A stretch of 62,718 bases of DNA. It comes from Calothrix sp. HK-06. Lineage in GTDB: Bacteria > Cyanobacteriota > Cyanobacteriia > Cyanobacteriales > Nostocaceae. The stretch lies in the NCBI RefSeq assembly GCF_001904745.1, contig NZ_MRCD01000049.1, positions 1-62,718 on the forward strand, written 5' to 3'. Under the pieces are notes generated by a model, which was given only the letters and a program-made list of their open reading frames with translations, ran no database searches and was not told the DNA's origin. A program made the position numbers and the translations under genes. Positions 48,275 to 56,711 of the stretch are shown piece by piece. Position 1 is the first letter of the stretch; each line of letters opens with the position of its first letter.

Positions 48275-49912
48275 ATGTCAATAAACCTGTTTGTAGAAAA
48301 CAAATTTCGGCGCCTATCGTTGAATAGTTGTCTTGCATTCTCTTTGTTATTCCTCAGTGCTTACCCAGCGAGTGCAGAAGAAATAGTTTCTTCTGACCCC
48401 GAACCGATGAATCAGGTAACAAATGTTAATCAACTTAGCGATGTTCAACCGACTGATTGGGCATTTCAAGCTTTACAGTCGCTAGTAGAAAGGTATGGTT
48501 GTATTGCTGGATATCCGAATTCAACTTTCCGTGGGTCGCGGGCAATGACTCGCTATGAGTTTGCAGCAGGTCTTAATGCTTGCTTAGATAGGATTAATGA
48601 ATTAATTGCAACTGCAACTGCTGATGCAGTCAAAAAAGATGATTTAGTAAATTTGCAGAAATTACAAGAGAGTTTTGCTACTGAATTGGCAACAGTACGC
48701 GGTCGAGTCGATACTTTAGAAGTCAAAACGGCCGAACTCGAAGCTAATCAGTTTTCTACAACTACTAAGCTGCAAGGTCAAGTGATAATTTCTGCTACCG
48801 CTGGTGGTTTTAGTGGTGACAGGATAGTTGATGCAACAGGTCGGGCAATTACTCGACAACCCAATGCAACAGTCGTGTATCGAGCTGGGGTAGATTTAAA
48901 TACTAGTTTTAGTGGAACTGACTTACTCAAGGTTCGCCTTGAACAAGGAAGCGGTTTTGACGAAAACGGTCAACCAGCTGGTGGAAAAGACAATACTGCT
49001 GGTTTACTTGAACCATTTTTTGGCAGCGCGCTTGATTACTCGATTAATCCTCCTACAAATAATATATTGGAGATATCAAGACTTTATTACTCTTTTGCTC
49101 CTATCAAAGACTTGAATGTTGCGGTTGGTCCAGTTATTCGCGCCGCTGATTACTTGGACTTTAACAGGTATGCTAAACTAAGCTTTCGCGACTTTAGTAC
49201 TCAAGCATTTTCAAATAACTATGTTCTGTTTCTAATAAATATTCCCAGTGGGGGAGCGGTAGTTGAATGGAAACCTAGCGGAGGAACATTTGCTGTACGA
49301 GGAGTTTATACTGCAGCAAATGTTTCCAACCCAGGAAATACTGGGGCATCTGTTGGCACTGCACGATTCCTTGATATTTTATATGCTAATGATTTTAGAC
49401 CCGGTATTGGAGGAGGTCCTCCGAGTCCTCGTGGTTCGAGAGGTTTATTTGGAGATAGCTATCAAGGTATGGTGGAAGTAGAATATAACCCCTCGCGCAA
49501 TTTTGCCATGCGTTTACAATATGCAGGTGGCGAAATATTTGATAGACGTTTTGATGCGATTGGGGCAAACGTTGAACTTACTCTCGGAAAACTTGGTATT
49601 TTTGGACGTTACGGTTTCGGTAGCTATACTGACACGGTGTTTGGTGATGTTAAACCTAATTATTGGATGGCAGGTGCTAGCGTGCGGGATTTGTTCGTAC
49701 AAGGTGCTATAGCAGGAGTTGCCGTTGGTCAGCCATTCATCGCTAACGAAATTGGCGATTCTACTCAAACTAATTATGAAGCATTTTATAACTATCCATT
49801 TAGTAGAAATGTTCAAATTACACCCGTGCTTCAAGTTATAGACCATGCTGGCAATCAGGGAAGTAATGGGATGATTTATTCAGGTTCACTTCGTACAGTC
49901 TTTTCTTTTTGA
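48275..49912 (+). CDS. SLH-domain outer-membrane porin (cyanobacterial iron-uptake-type / OprB-like)
   Basis: A 545-residue outer-membrane protein. A signal peptide (LAFSLLFLSAYPASA) is followed by one S-layer-homology domain (about 45-110; DVQPTDWAFQALQSLVERYG, AMTRYEFAAGLNACLDRI) that anchors to the cell wall. A short coiled coil (about 115-165, VRGRVDTLEVKTAELEA) and a beta-barrel ending in an aromatic residue (RTVFSF) follow. This is the common cyanobacterial porin type, often annotated as iron uptake porin. Its place between the tryptophan operon and the tryptophan-derived product cluster could make it the outer-membrane route for the product or simply a neighbour. A strong bidirectional terminator lies 49 bases downstream. 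Confidence 0.9.
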   Translation: MSINLFVENKFRRLSLNSCLAFSLLFLSAYPASAEEIVSSDPEPMNQVTNVNQLSDVQPTDWAFQALQSLVERYGCIAGYPNSTFRGSRAMTRYEFAAGLNACLDRINELIATATADAVKKDDLVNLQKLQESFATELATVRGRVDTLEVKTAELEANQFSTTTKLQGQVIISATAGGFSGDRIVDATGRAITRQPNATVVYRAGVDLNTSFSGTDLLKVRLEQGSGFDENGQPAGGKDNTAGLLEPFFGSALDYSINPPTNNILEISRLYYSFAPIKDLNVAVGPVIRAADYLDFNRYAKLSFRDFSTQAFSNNYVLFLINIPSGGAVVEWKPSGGTFAVRGVYTAANVSNPGNTGASVGTARFLDILYANDFRPGIGGGPPSPRGSRGLFGDSYQGMVEVEYNPSRNFAMRLQYAGGEIFDRRFDAIGANVELTLGKLGIFGRYGFGSYTDTVFGDVKPNYWMAGASVRDLFVQGAIAGVAVGQPFIANEIGDSTQTNYEAFYNYPFSRNVQITPVLQVIDHAGNQGSNGMIYSGSLRTVFSF

Positions 49913-49960
49913 GTAGGGTGGGCAGTGCCTACCTTACGTATCAGCTACAATACTACAAAT

Positions 49961-49998
49961 AAAAATCCCCGTCACATAAAAAGTGGCGGGGATTTTTT
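49961..49998. terminator. Bidirectional intrinsic terminator
   Basis: AAAAATCCCCGTCAC and GTGGCGGGGATTTTTT form a GC-rich stem with one bulge, flanked by A- and T-runs. It therefore works for the porin gene on the plus strand and the Ser/Thr-kinase gene on the minus strand. It overlaps the last two bases of the kinase stop region. Confidence 0.92.
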
Positions 49999-51430
49999 AG
50001 TCGGTAATTTTTAATTTATAAATGCGTTCTTTAAATTGTTGCGCCCGTTCTTGATTTGGAATTTCAGCTACCAAATTTTCTATCAATTGGTTTGGACTTG
50101 AATGCGGGGATTGAGCTAAAGCTTTTTCGAGAAGAACACTAGCAATAGGTCCAATAAAACTAGTTAATTCTCGTCGGCAATTGTTTAGGAAGTCTGGATT
50201 GCTAATTGCTGGAAAGTCTACTGTTGGTTGCGAATCAAATAAATTTTGCAGTTTTTCTATATTTGTTTTTTCCGGAAGTTTAACTCGGCTTCTAAATTCA
50301 TGCGCGCGTATACGGTTAGGTATCTTTGCTGATACTGCATCCAAAAGTTCTTCTGCTGTCATTTGTGGAGATTTTGCTAAATTATGTTTTATCAAAACGC
50401 TCGCAAATGGTCCAATAAAACTCGTTAACTCTTGCTGTAAGTAATCTAAATATTCTGTGCTGAGAGAAATAGGCGCCTGGGGATGTAATCTTGTCGGCGC
50501 CTGATTTTCTGATTGAACTTCAAACAATTCTATTGGTTGCGGTTCACCAATTGTTACTTTACTAGTTGTTACTTTACTATGGATGGCATTAAGTTCAAAA
50601 ATAACTTCTTGGGCTGATTGATAACGTTCGGTTGGTACTTCTGCTAGCATTTTGTTTAGGATGTTAGCAAAAGAATCACTAGTTTTAGCATAAGAACGCC
50701 ATTGCCAGTTTAGCGAGTCATCTAGTAATGAATTTGGCATTCTCCCAGTTAAAAGCACAATAGCACAAACAGCTAGTGCATAAATATCACTGTTAGGATA
50801 ACATTTTCCTAAGCGTAACTGTTCGGGTGGTGAATAACCAATTTTTCCTACAACCGAACCAGACAAAGAAAAATTATTATGTGCGGCATTTGCAGATAAT
50901 AGCTGCGTAAATTTCTGTTTAACTACTCCAAAATCAATCAATACAGGTTGCGATTGATTTTGCGGTAGCATAATATTATCAAGCGAAATATCGCGGTGAA
51001 TTATACTGCGGTCATGGAGATAATTTAGTATGGGTAATATTTTTAACAACCATGTTTTAACTTCGACCTCGGAAAATGGTTTGCGTGTCTGGGTCAGACG
51101 TTCCTGTAAAATTTGTGAGTAACTTTTACCGTTAATATATTCCTGTACAATAAATAATCGCTCTCTATTAGTTATCCAAGCTAAAAACTTGGGAATATGA
51201 GGATGATCTAATTCGTATAAAACTTTAGCTTCTCTCTCGAATAATTCCCTTGATTTACGTATAAGCTCCGTGTTTGTGGTTGCAGGTAAAAACTCTTTTA
51301 ATACACATTGTTCATCGAAACGCTGTGTATCAGTAGCTAAATATGTTCGTCCAAACCCGCCTTGTCCAAGAGTTCGATTAATTAGATAACGATTGTTGAT
51401 TAAAGTCCCTGGATTTATCTCTGGTATCAT
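49997..51430 (-). CDS. Ser/Thr protein kinase with duplicated C-terminal domain
   Basis: A 477-residue cytoplasmic Hanks-type kinase. The kinase domain (about 12-270) has LGQGGFGRTYLA, the Lys in CVLKEFL, IHRDISLDNIML and VLIDFGVVKQ. The C-terminal third contains two copies of a domain of about 55 residues, both with ELTSFIGP-x-ASVL followed by a PN-x-x-RA-x-x-F segment (about 330-400 and 415-477). No membrane helix is visible. I prefer ATG 51430 (MIPEINPGT) over an in-frame TTG at 51478. It is the last gene of the minus-strand cluster, immediately downstream of the MFS-FHA fusion, and so is a candidate to phosphorylate a partner read by that FHA domain (inference). Confidence 0.92.
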   Translation of the reverse strand: MIPEINPGTLINNRYLINRTLGQGGFGRTYLATDTQRFDEQCVLKEFLPATTNTELIRKSRELFEREAKVLYELDHPHIPKFLAWITNRERLFIVQEYINGKSYSQILQERLTQTRKPFSEVEVKTWLLKILPILNYLHDRSIIHRDISLDNIMLPQNQSQPVLIDFGVVKQKFTQLLSANAAHNNFSLSGSVVGKIGYSPPEQLRLGKCYPNSDIYALAVCAIVLLTGRMPNSLLDDSLNWQWRSYAKTSDSFANILNKMLAEVPTERYQSAQEVIFELNAIHSKVTTSKVTIGEPQPIELFEVQSENQAPTRLHPQAPISLSTEYLDYLQQELTSFIGPFASVLIKHNLAKSPQMTAEELLDAVSAKIPNRIRAHEFRSRVKLPEKTNIEKLQNLFDSQPTVDFPAISNPDFLNNCRRELTSFIGPIASVLLEKALAQSPHSSPNQLIENLVAEIPNQERAQQFKERIYKLKITD

Positions 51431-51494
51431 TGTGCTTGTGTTGACTATAACTTCACTACATTTAGTTATACAGCTCAAAATTTATAAATATGCA

Positions 51495-51595
51495 TGGTAA
51501 TAGAATCCCCCCAACAAGAACGCGAGTTCGGGGGGTTAAGAGGCAAGCTAAATTCCCCCCCTTATTAAGGGGGGGATCAAATTCGGGGGATTAAT
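51495..51595. repeat. Dispersed C/G-rich palindromes between kinase and MFS genes
   Basis: The gap contains a CCCCCCAAC...GTTCGGGGGG hairpin and CCCCCCCTTATTAAGGGGGG (starting 51555), the latter also found at 30257. The elements lie directly after the MFS stop and may weaken read-through into the kinase gene. Confidence 0.8.
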
Positions 51596-51597
51596 AT

Positions 51598-53280
51598 TTA
51601 TGATATATCAAACATAAATGTCATCATATCTTTCCGACCGAGTGAGAAGCAAAGACCCGGTTTTAGCTTATACCAAACTCCTGGGAGTGTTGGGTATTTA
51701 TTTATGAAAACACCGTTAGAACTTCTTAAATCTTGAATATAGTAATCATTTCCATCAAAGCGTATTTGAGCGTGCATACGCGAGACAACGTGAGAATTCG
51801 GGAAATCAGAAGTATCAATATCCACAGGAATTTTACCATTGCGTTTGCCAATAGTAATTACATCGAACTCTTCTGGTAGTTCAATTGTTTGATTGGTTTG
51901 CATGTGGATAAGTTGTGCAGTTGGGTGTTGTAAGATTGTCGGTGATGCTGTTAGTTCTTCAATATCTGGCGCCGGGATATGAGTTGGTGCTTCGGTATGT
52001 GGTGGTGCTTCGGTATGTGGTGGCGCCGAACCCCTATGTGATGGTGCCGATATATGTATAGTTTTTGCGGTAAAGCTAAATACTTTAGTAGTAAGAAAAT
52101 AATTGAAGACAGCAAATGAAATTAGCGAGAAAACGACGCTGCTGAAAAATACTGATTGTATTCCCCAATATTTTAATGCAACACTTCCGAGAAATGGACC
52201 GAGTGTTTGTCCCAATGATACAAAAGTTAGATTAACTGCAGTAAATCCACCGCGAGATTCAGAGGCGGCAAGTCCTGCCAGGAATGACTGTGAAGTAGGA
52301 AGCGACAAACCCTGAGCAGCACCCAACAGTAACATCGGGATAAATAGCAACCAAAAGTTGGAAATAAAGGGTAAAATTAAAAGCGCGCAGGCAAATAATA
52401 AAAAAGAGAGTTTGATTAGTTTAATTTCTGAGATATTTTGCTCTAATAGTTCAAGTTGGGAAGCAACAACCGCAAGGGAAATTGACATACTAGCCAGAAT
52501 TAAACCATTTTGCGCGTCTGATGTCTGAAACCTTTGTACTGCAAAAAATGGAATATAAGTTAAGCAGACATTTAGCAGTAAAAATAAGGACATTACGGCA
52601 AATAACAATCCAATTACCGGGCGATTGTTAATGCTTTTCCAAGTACCTTGTAAGTAAGGTTTTAATTTGAATTTCTCGGTACGATGTTGTTTTGGCAGCC
52701 TTAGTGTTGTTATTATTAATAGCGTTAGCGGAACGGCAAGCAAAGCAAGTAAAAATGTATACCGCCAGTTATATCCACCTATTACCCCACCAATCAGAGG
52801 AAATATTACCCCGCTAATACCAATCAAGCTAGCATTAAAAGCCATCGCCTTACCTAGGGTTCTGCCACGGTAAAGGTCACCGATAAGGGTGACTTGTAGC
52901 GGTTCTAAACTAGCGGCGCCAACACCTTGTAATAATCGCCATCCTAAATGGTTTGCAAAGATAGATGTCAACCCACTCAAGGCGCCGCCAGCAGCAAATA
53001 ATAATAGTGAAGGAATTATGATTATTTTTCTACCAAAAATATCAGCTAATATTCCAATTACTGGAGTAATAATAGCACTGGGTAACTGAAAAATAGTCGA
53101 TATCAAAGAAGCTTCGTCGGCAGAAATATTAAAAGCATGTTGGATAGTAGGTAAAACTGGATTATAAAGCGTTCCTCCTAAAACCCCCATCAATGTAATA
53201 AAATTAATAATATAGAAGTTTTTATCATTAAAGATGTTAGTTTTACTTTTTGGTATGCTTCCGGTATTGGGTGGGTTCAT
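51598..53280 (-). CDS. MFS transporter fused to a C-terminal FHA domain
   Basis: A 560-residue protein. Residues about 20-400 are a 12-helix drug/H+-antiporter-type MFS transporter (MGVLGGTLYNPVLPTIQ, GILADIFGRK motif A, WRLLQGVGAASLEP). A Pro/His-rich linker (about 405-440; repeated PPHTEA, from an 18-bp tandem DNA repeat at 51985-52020) leads to a forkhead-associated domain (about 460-560; ITIGKR, SHVVSRMHAQIRF, DLRSSNGVFIN). FHA domains bind phosphothreonine, so export could be coupled to kinase signalling; a Ser/Thr kinase gene follows. By position it is the likely exporter of the cluster product. MFS-FHA fusions are not an architecture I know as characterised. Confidence 0.92.
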   Translation of the reverse strand: MNPPNTGSIPKSKTNIFNDKNFYIINFITLMGVLGGTLYNPVLPTIQHAFNISADEASLISTIFQLPSAIITPVIGILADIFGRKIIIIPSLLLFAAGGALSGLTSIFANHLGWRLLQGVGAASLEPLQVTLIGDLYRGRTLGKAMAFNASLIGISGVIFPLIGGVIGGYNWRYTFLLALLAVPLTLLIITTLRLPKQHRTEKFKLKPYLQGTWKSINNRPVIGLLFAVMSLFLLLNVCLTYIPFFAVQRFQTSDAQNGLILASMSISLAVVASQLELLEQNISEIKLIKLSFLLFACALLILPFISNFWLLFIPMLLLGAAQGLSLPTSQSFLAGLAASESRGGFTAVNLTFVSLGQTLGPFLGSVALKYWGIQSVFFSSVVFSLISFAVFNYFLTTKVFSFTAKTIHISAPSHRGSAPPHTEAPPHTEAPTHIPAPDIEELTASPTILQHPTAQLIHMQTNQTIELPEEFDVITIGKRNGKIPVDIDTSDFPNSHVVSRMHAQIRFDGNDYYIQDLRSSNGVFINKYPTLPGVWYKLKPGLCFSLGRKDMMTFMFDIS

Positions 53281-53333
53281 GATGTTGATTTCGGATTGAT
53301 TAATAGGTTTGATAGATTTAGAGTCTTGTGGAA

Positions 53334-53391
53334 GGGCATAGAAAGCCCGTCATATATATAGGGGGCATAGAAAGCCCGTCATATATATAAG
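53334..53391. repeat. Two direct copies of a 29-bp repeat
   Basis: The unit GGGCATAGAAAGCCCGTCAT plus ATATATA occurs at 53334 and again at 53363, offset 29 bases. Each copy contains a small GGGC...GCCC hairpin. It lies in the leader of the MFS gene, between it and the small peptidoglycan-binding gene. Confidence 0.85.
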
Positions 53392-53443
53392 GGGGTAGGC
53401 GGGGACGCCCACTCCACTTTTATGCCCACCCCTAATCTAGTGT

Positions 53444-53668
53444 TTAACCTTGTGATAAAGCCTTTCCTAACGCTTGTCCAGTTTGGCGCCCAACTACTCC
53501 ATCAGTACTTAGGTTGTTATCTTGCTGAAACTTGATAACAGCTTGTTCAGTGTTTGCACCAAAATCACCGTCAATTGCTCCAACGCTGTATCCTAATCTT
53601 GTTAAATCTCCTTGTAGCTTTTGTACATCTGCACCATTGGCGCCGCGTTGTAATGTTGGTGGGTTCAT
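53444..53668 (-). CDS. Small peptidoglycan-binding (PG_binding_1) domain protein
   Basis: A 74-residue protein made of almost nothing but one PG_binding_1 domain: LQRGANGADVQKLQGDLTRL, GYSVGAIDGDFGANTEQAV, IKFQQDNNLSTDGVVG. There is no signal peptide and no catalytic domain, which is unusual; such domains normally target cell-wall hydrolases. The ribosome site AGGAG precedes the ATG. It shares the first four residues (MNPP) and some surrounding DNA with the start of the MFS-FHA gene. It lies inside the natural-product cluster between a P450 gene and the MFS gene. Its role there is unknown. Confidence 0.85.
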   Translation of the reverse strand: MNPPTLQRGANGADVQKLQGDLTRLGYSVGAIDGDFGANTEQAVIKFQQDNNLSTDGVVGRQTGQALGKALSQG

Positions 53669-53740
53669 GATTTGTGACTCCTGTCATTAATATAGTTGAT
53701 ATAGATTAATAGTGGTGAGATTTTGAGAATATGCAATTCC

Positions 53741-54991
53741 TTATCCCCATTCCACAAATAACTGACTAAAGCCGCGAAATATAATTGTGGGAATATGTGT
53801 GAATTCTTGATTTGGGCAAAGCCGTAAGTTTGGCAATCTTTGAGACAATAACTCTAAAGCAATGCGCGCTTCTTTTCGAGCTAAGTTAGAACCGATACAG
53901 TGATGGATTCCGTGACCAAATGCCAGATGGTTTGGTGTAGTATGCGCGAAACGCTCTATATCTAACTCGTTCGCATTGTTGTATTTAGCTTCGTCGCGAT
54001 TAGCAGAACCGTACATTAAAAAGATACGAGTATTTGCTGGTAAAGTAATTCCAGCTAGCTCAACTTCCTGGGTAGTTGTACGACTCATCGAAGAAACCGG
54101 AGCGTCATACCGAAGAGCCTCTTCAACTACATGGGGAATTAGTGATGGATTGTTGCAGATAGCTTGCCATAAATGCGGATGTTCTAATAAGTGCTTTACA
54201 GCATTGCCAATCAAATGTGAACTAGTTTTATGTCCAGCTTGGATTAACCCACATAAAATCCGCACGCAGTAAGGCATACTTAAGTCAGAGGTGGCTATGG
54301 TACTTATTAAATCATCTTTATTTTGAGGCGCCTTCCGTTGTTCTTCAATTAAACTCGCAACATAATGTTGCATTGCGACAAAACTATGAGCGCATTTAAC
54401 TTGTTCGGATGGTGGCAATGGTGAAAAAATCAAAGCATTCATGTCATAGCACCATCCTTTGATATCAGCCATCTTATCTGTCGCGATACCGTACATGGTT
54501 AAAATAGCTTCTAAGGGTAGAGGATGAGCAAATTGTGAAATAATATCGGTTTTACCGTCATTAATAAAAGCGTCGATTAACCGATTGGATATTGCGTAAA
54601 TATCACTTTCAACTGCTTCGAGCTTTTCGAGTGAAAATGCTTTTAGAAACGGCGCCCGTAAGCGTTGATGTTCTTCACCATCGCTATTTACCAAGTCACG
54701 CACTAAAGGAAAACCTTGACGAAATACTTGATATACTTCTGGAGTAAACTCAACAATTGGACTTAAGGTATCGGTTGAAGAAAAGCGCACGTGGTCTTTA
54801 AGAACAGCAAGAATATCATCGTAACGAGTTAACACATACCCATTTAGTAATGGGCTATAAAAAAGTGGTTCCTCAACTCTGGCACGTTCATAAAATGAAT
54901 AAGGGTTTTCAAGTTGTGAGGTAAAAGGTTGAAATTCCTTTCCCAAATGAGGACACTTAATGCTAGGTTGTGTTGAATGTTCTGTAGTCAT
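53741..54991 (-). CDS. Cytochrome P450 with atypical I-helix
   Basis: A 416-residue soluble bacterial P450 (CYP107-like class). The haem-binding loop FGHGIHHCIGSNLARKEA has Cys365 as axial ligand, and the K-helix ExxR is EEALR. The I-helix reads LIQAGHKTSSHL: the Glu/Asp normally before the catalytic Thr (AGHETT in the other P450 of this cluster) is replaced by Lys. That residue usually helps proton delivery and oxygen activation, so the enzyme may run a less common reaction, such as radical coupling or C-N bond formation rather than simple hydroxylation (inference). It lies 33 bases downstream of a small VOC gene on the same strand. Redox partners are not in the window. Confidence 0.92.
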   Translation of the reverse strand: MTTEHSTQPSIKCPHLGKEFQPFTSQLENPYSFYERARVEEPLFYSPLLNGYVLTRYDDILAVLKDHVRFSSTDTLSPIVEFTPEVYQVFRQGFPLVRDLVNSDGEEHQRLRAPFLKAFSLEKLEAVESDIYAISNRLIDAFINDGKTDIISQFAHPLPLEAILTMYGIATDKMADIKGWCYDMNALIFSPLPPSEQVKCAHSFVAMQHYVASLIEEQRKAPQNKDDLISTIATSDLSMPYCVRILCGLIQAGHKTSSHLIGNAVKHLLEHPHLWQAICNNPSLIPHVVEEALRYDAPVSSMSRTTTQEVELAGITLPANTRIFLMYGSANRDEAKYNNANELDIERFAHTTPNHLAFGHGIHHCIGSNLARKEARIALELLSQRLPNLRLCPNQEFTHIPTIIFRGFSQLFVEWG

Positions 54992-55024
54992 AGTTTGTTT
55001 GGGATTAATTAACTTTAGTACTGG

Positions 55025-55396
55025 TTACTCTTGACAATCAATAGTAAATGGGTTGCCTTCTGTATCAACTCCTTCAGCAATTTTCACTCCAGGGGAAGGA
55101 CAACGAATTGGACTTAGCTTTAAACCGCGAAGCGTCAAAGTCTGATGCGCGCTTTCAATATCGCTGACGCTAAATGCAAGTTTTGGTCTATCTTTACCAA
55201 TTTGCGTTTCTAAATTGCCATGCAATACTAAAGTACATTCACCTGTAAAAAACTCTACCCATTGTTTATCTTTACGCCCATCTATACAGAGCTTATTTTT
55301 TACAGTTAAACCCAATTTACCCTGATAAAATTCTGTTTGCTTGTCAATATCTTTGACGTAAAGTATCGTCTTTGTTAAGCCTTGGATAATGCTCAT
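55025..55396 (-). CDS. Small VOC-family (glyoxalase/bleomycin-resistance type) protein
   Basis: A 123-residue single-domain VOC protein: TKTILYVKDIDKQTEFYQGK, LGLTVKN, and a C-terminal VDTEGNPFTIDCQE. Members are metal enzymes or ligand-sequestering self-protection proteins. It sits tightly between the two P450 genes (gaps of 33 and 24 bases), so it belongs to the same transcript. It may act on a pathway intermediate or give self-resistance. The metal ligands cannot be assigned with confidence: the usual first-strand His is replaced by Lys or Thr, so binding without catalysis is possible. Confidence 0.85.
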   Translation of the reverse strand: MSIIQGLTKTILYVKDIDKQTEFYQGKLGLTVKNKLCIDGRKDKQWVEFFTGECTLVLHGNLETQIGKDRPKLAFSVSDIESAHQTLTLRGLKLSPIRCPSPGVKIAEGVDTEGNPFTIDCQE

Positions 55397-55420
55397 ATGT
55401 GTGATTTGTTACTAATGTTG

Positions 55421-56659
55421 CTAGGGTTTTCTGAAACCAACTGTTAATTTTTTTGGTCCATGAAAAATGATATTATTTGCCCACTTAATGTTGTCTTCTA
55501 GCAAATGCAATTCGGGTAAACGGTTAAGCAAAACGTTTAAAGCGATTTGACCTTCCGCGCGCGCTAAAGAAGCACCGAGACAATAGTGAATACCACCACC
55601 AAAACCGCAACTTTTAGTATCTTCACGCTGAATATCAAATACTTCTGGATTTTGATAGCGGGCGGGGTCGCGGTTAGCAGAACCAAGCATGATACCTACA
55701 CTATCTCCACGCTTTATTTGTTGACCACCAATTTCAATATCAGCATATGCCCAGCGTGTAATCATTTGGATAGGGGTATCGTAACGAATCATTTCTTCGA
55801 TAGCATTAGGCATATATTCAGGATGAGAACGCAATAGTTTAAATTGCTCAGGGTTGCGAAGTAATGCAAGTGTTCCTTTAGCTATCAAATTAACTGTGGT
55901 TTCATGTCCCGCTGTTAATAAGTGGGTACAGGTTGCTACGATTTCTTCATCGGTAAGTTTATCTCCTTCATCCGCAGCTTTGACCAAATTAGAAATTAAA
56001 TCATCTTTGGGATTATTTCGTCGGTCTGTAATTATCGGCTTAAAGTAGTTGATAAACTCTTGACTAGCTTTTTCTGCGTTTTCGTAAACTGCTGGTGGTG
56101 GTTTTAACCGTGATGCACTCGCATATTGTAAAGCTAATGCCCATTTGCGGAATAATGGGTGGTCATTGGGGTCGGCGCCTAGCATCATTGCGATTACCAT
56201 TATTGGTAAGCGAAAAGCATATTCCTCAACTAAGTCCATTTCCCCGCGCGCATGAACATTATCTAATAAACTATCTGCGATTTGGTAAACACAAGGACGT
56301 AAGTTTTCAACAACTCTCGGTGTAAAAGCTTTACTAACTAACGATTTTAAGCGTGTGTGGTCGGGTGGTTCACGGAAAACAATCCACTTACTGACCATTG
56401 TCAAGAAAGTAGTATACGCTGTCGGTACTGGTGTCGTTTCTACATCTTCGCGTTTGAGAGATTCGCGTCCAAATCTACGGTCTTCCAAAACTTGCATAAC
56501 ATCTTCATAGCGGAAAACGTACCAGGCGCCTTCTAATTGTGGATTGGAAGACACCCCCCAATGCACTGGGTCTTCTGCTCGATAGCGACGGTAATGAGTG
56601 TAAGGGTCTGAAATAAATTCCTGAACGAATGGGTTTAATCTTTGAATTGTTGTAGACAT
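55421..56659 (-). CDS. Cytochrome P450, StaP/RebP-like
   Basis: A 412-residue P450. The haem loop is FGGGIHYCLGASLARAE with Cys360; the I-helix LLTAGHETTVN and K-helix EEMIRYD are canonical. From remembered StaP sequence it shares unusual stretches beyond general P450 motifs: DPYxxYRRYR near the start, RWAYxDI, LGSANRDPAR, and an FHGP-x-x-L C-terminal strand. StaP/RebP convert chromopyrrolic acid to the indolocarbazole core by aryl-aryl coupling and oxidative decarboxylation. The neighbouring VioB/StaD-family gene supplies exactly that type of substrate, so the role is likely, though sequence memory is not a search. It is transcribed with the GST and VOC genes. Confidence 0.9.
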   Translation of the reverse strand: MSTTIQRLNPFVQEFISDPYTHYRRYRAEDPVHWGVSSNPQLEGAWYVFRYEDVMQVLEDRRFGRESLKREDVETTPVPTAYTTFLTMVSKWIVFREPPDHTRLKSLVSKAFTPRVVENLRPCVYQIADSLLDNVHARGEMDLVEEYAFRLPIMVIAMMLGADPNDHPLFRKWALALQYASASRLKPPPAVYENAEKASQEFINYFKPIITDRRNNPKDDLISNLVKAADEGDKLTDEEIVATCTHLLTAGHETTVNLIAKGTLALLRNPEQFKLLRSHPEYMPNAIEEMIRYDTPIQMITRWAYADIEIGGQQIKRGDSVGIMLGSANRDPARYQNPEVFDIQREDTKSCGFGGGIHYCLGASLARAEGQIALNVLLNRLPELHLLEDNIKWANNIIFHGPKKLTVGFRKP

Positions 56660-56711
56660 TATATGTTACCTGCTAAATTTTATAATCTGGGGTGTAGCAC
56701 AGGCTATAAGC

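Noticed and set aside
41883-49912. Scytonemin locus
   Set aside because: Only the aromatic-supply genes resemble it; no ScyA/B/C or TyrP-type genes are visible.
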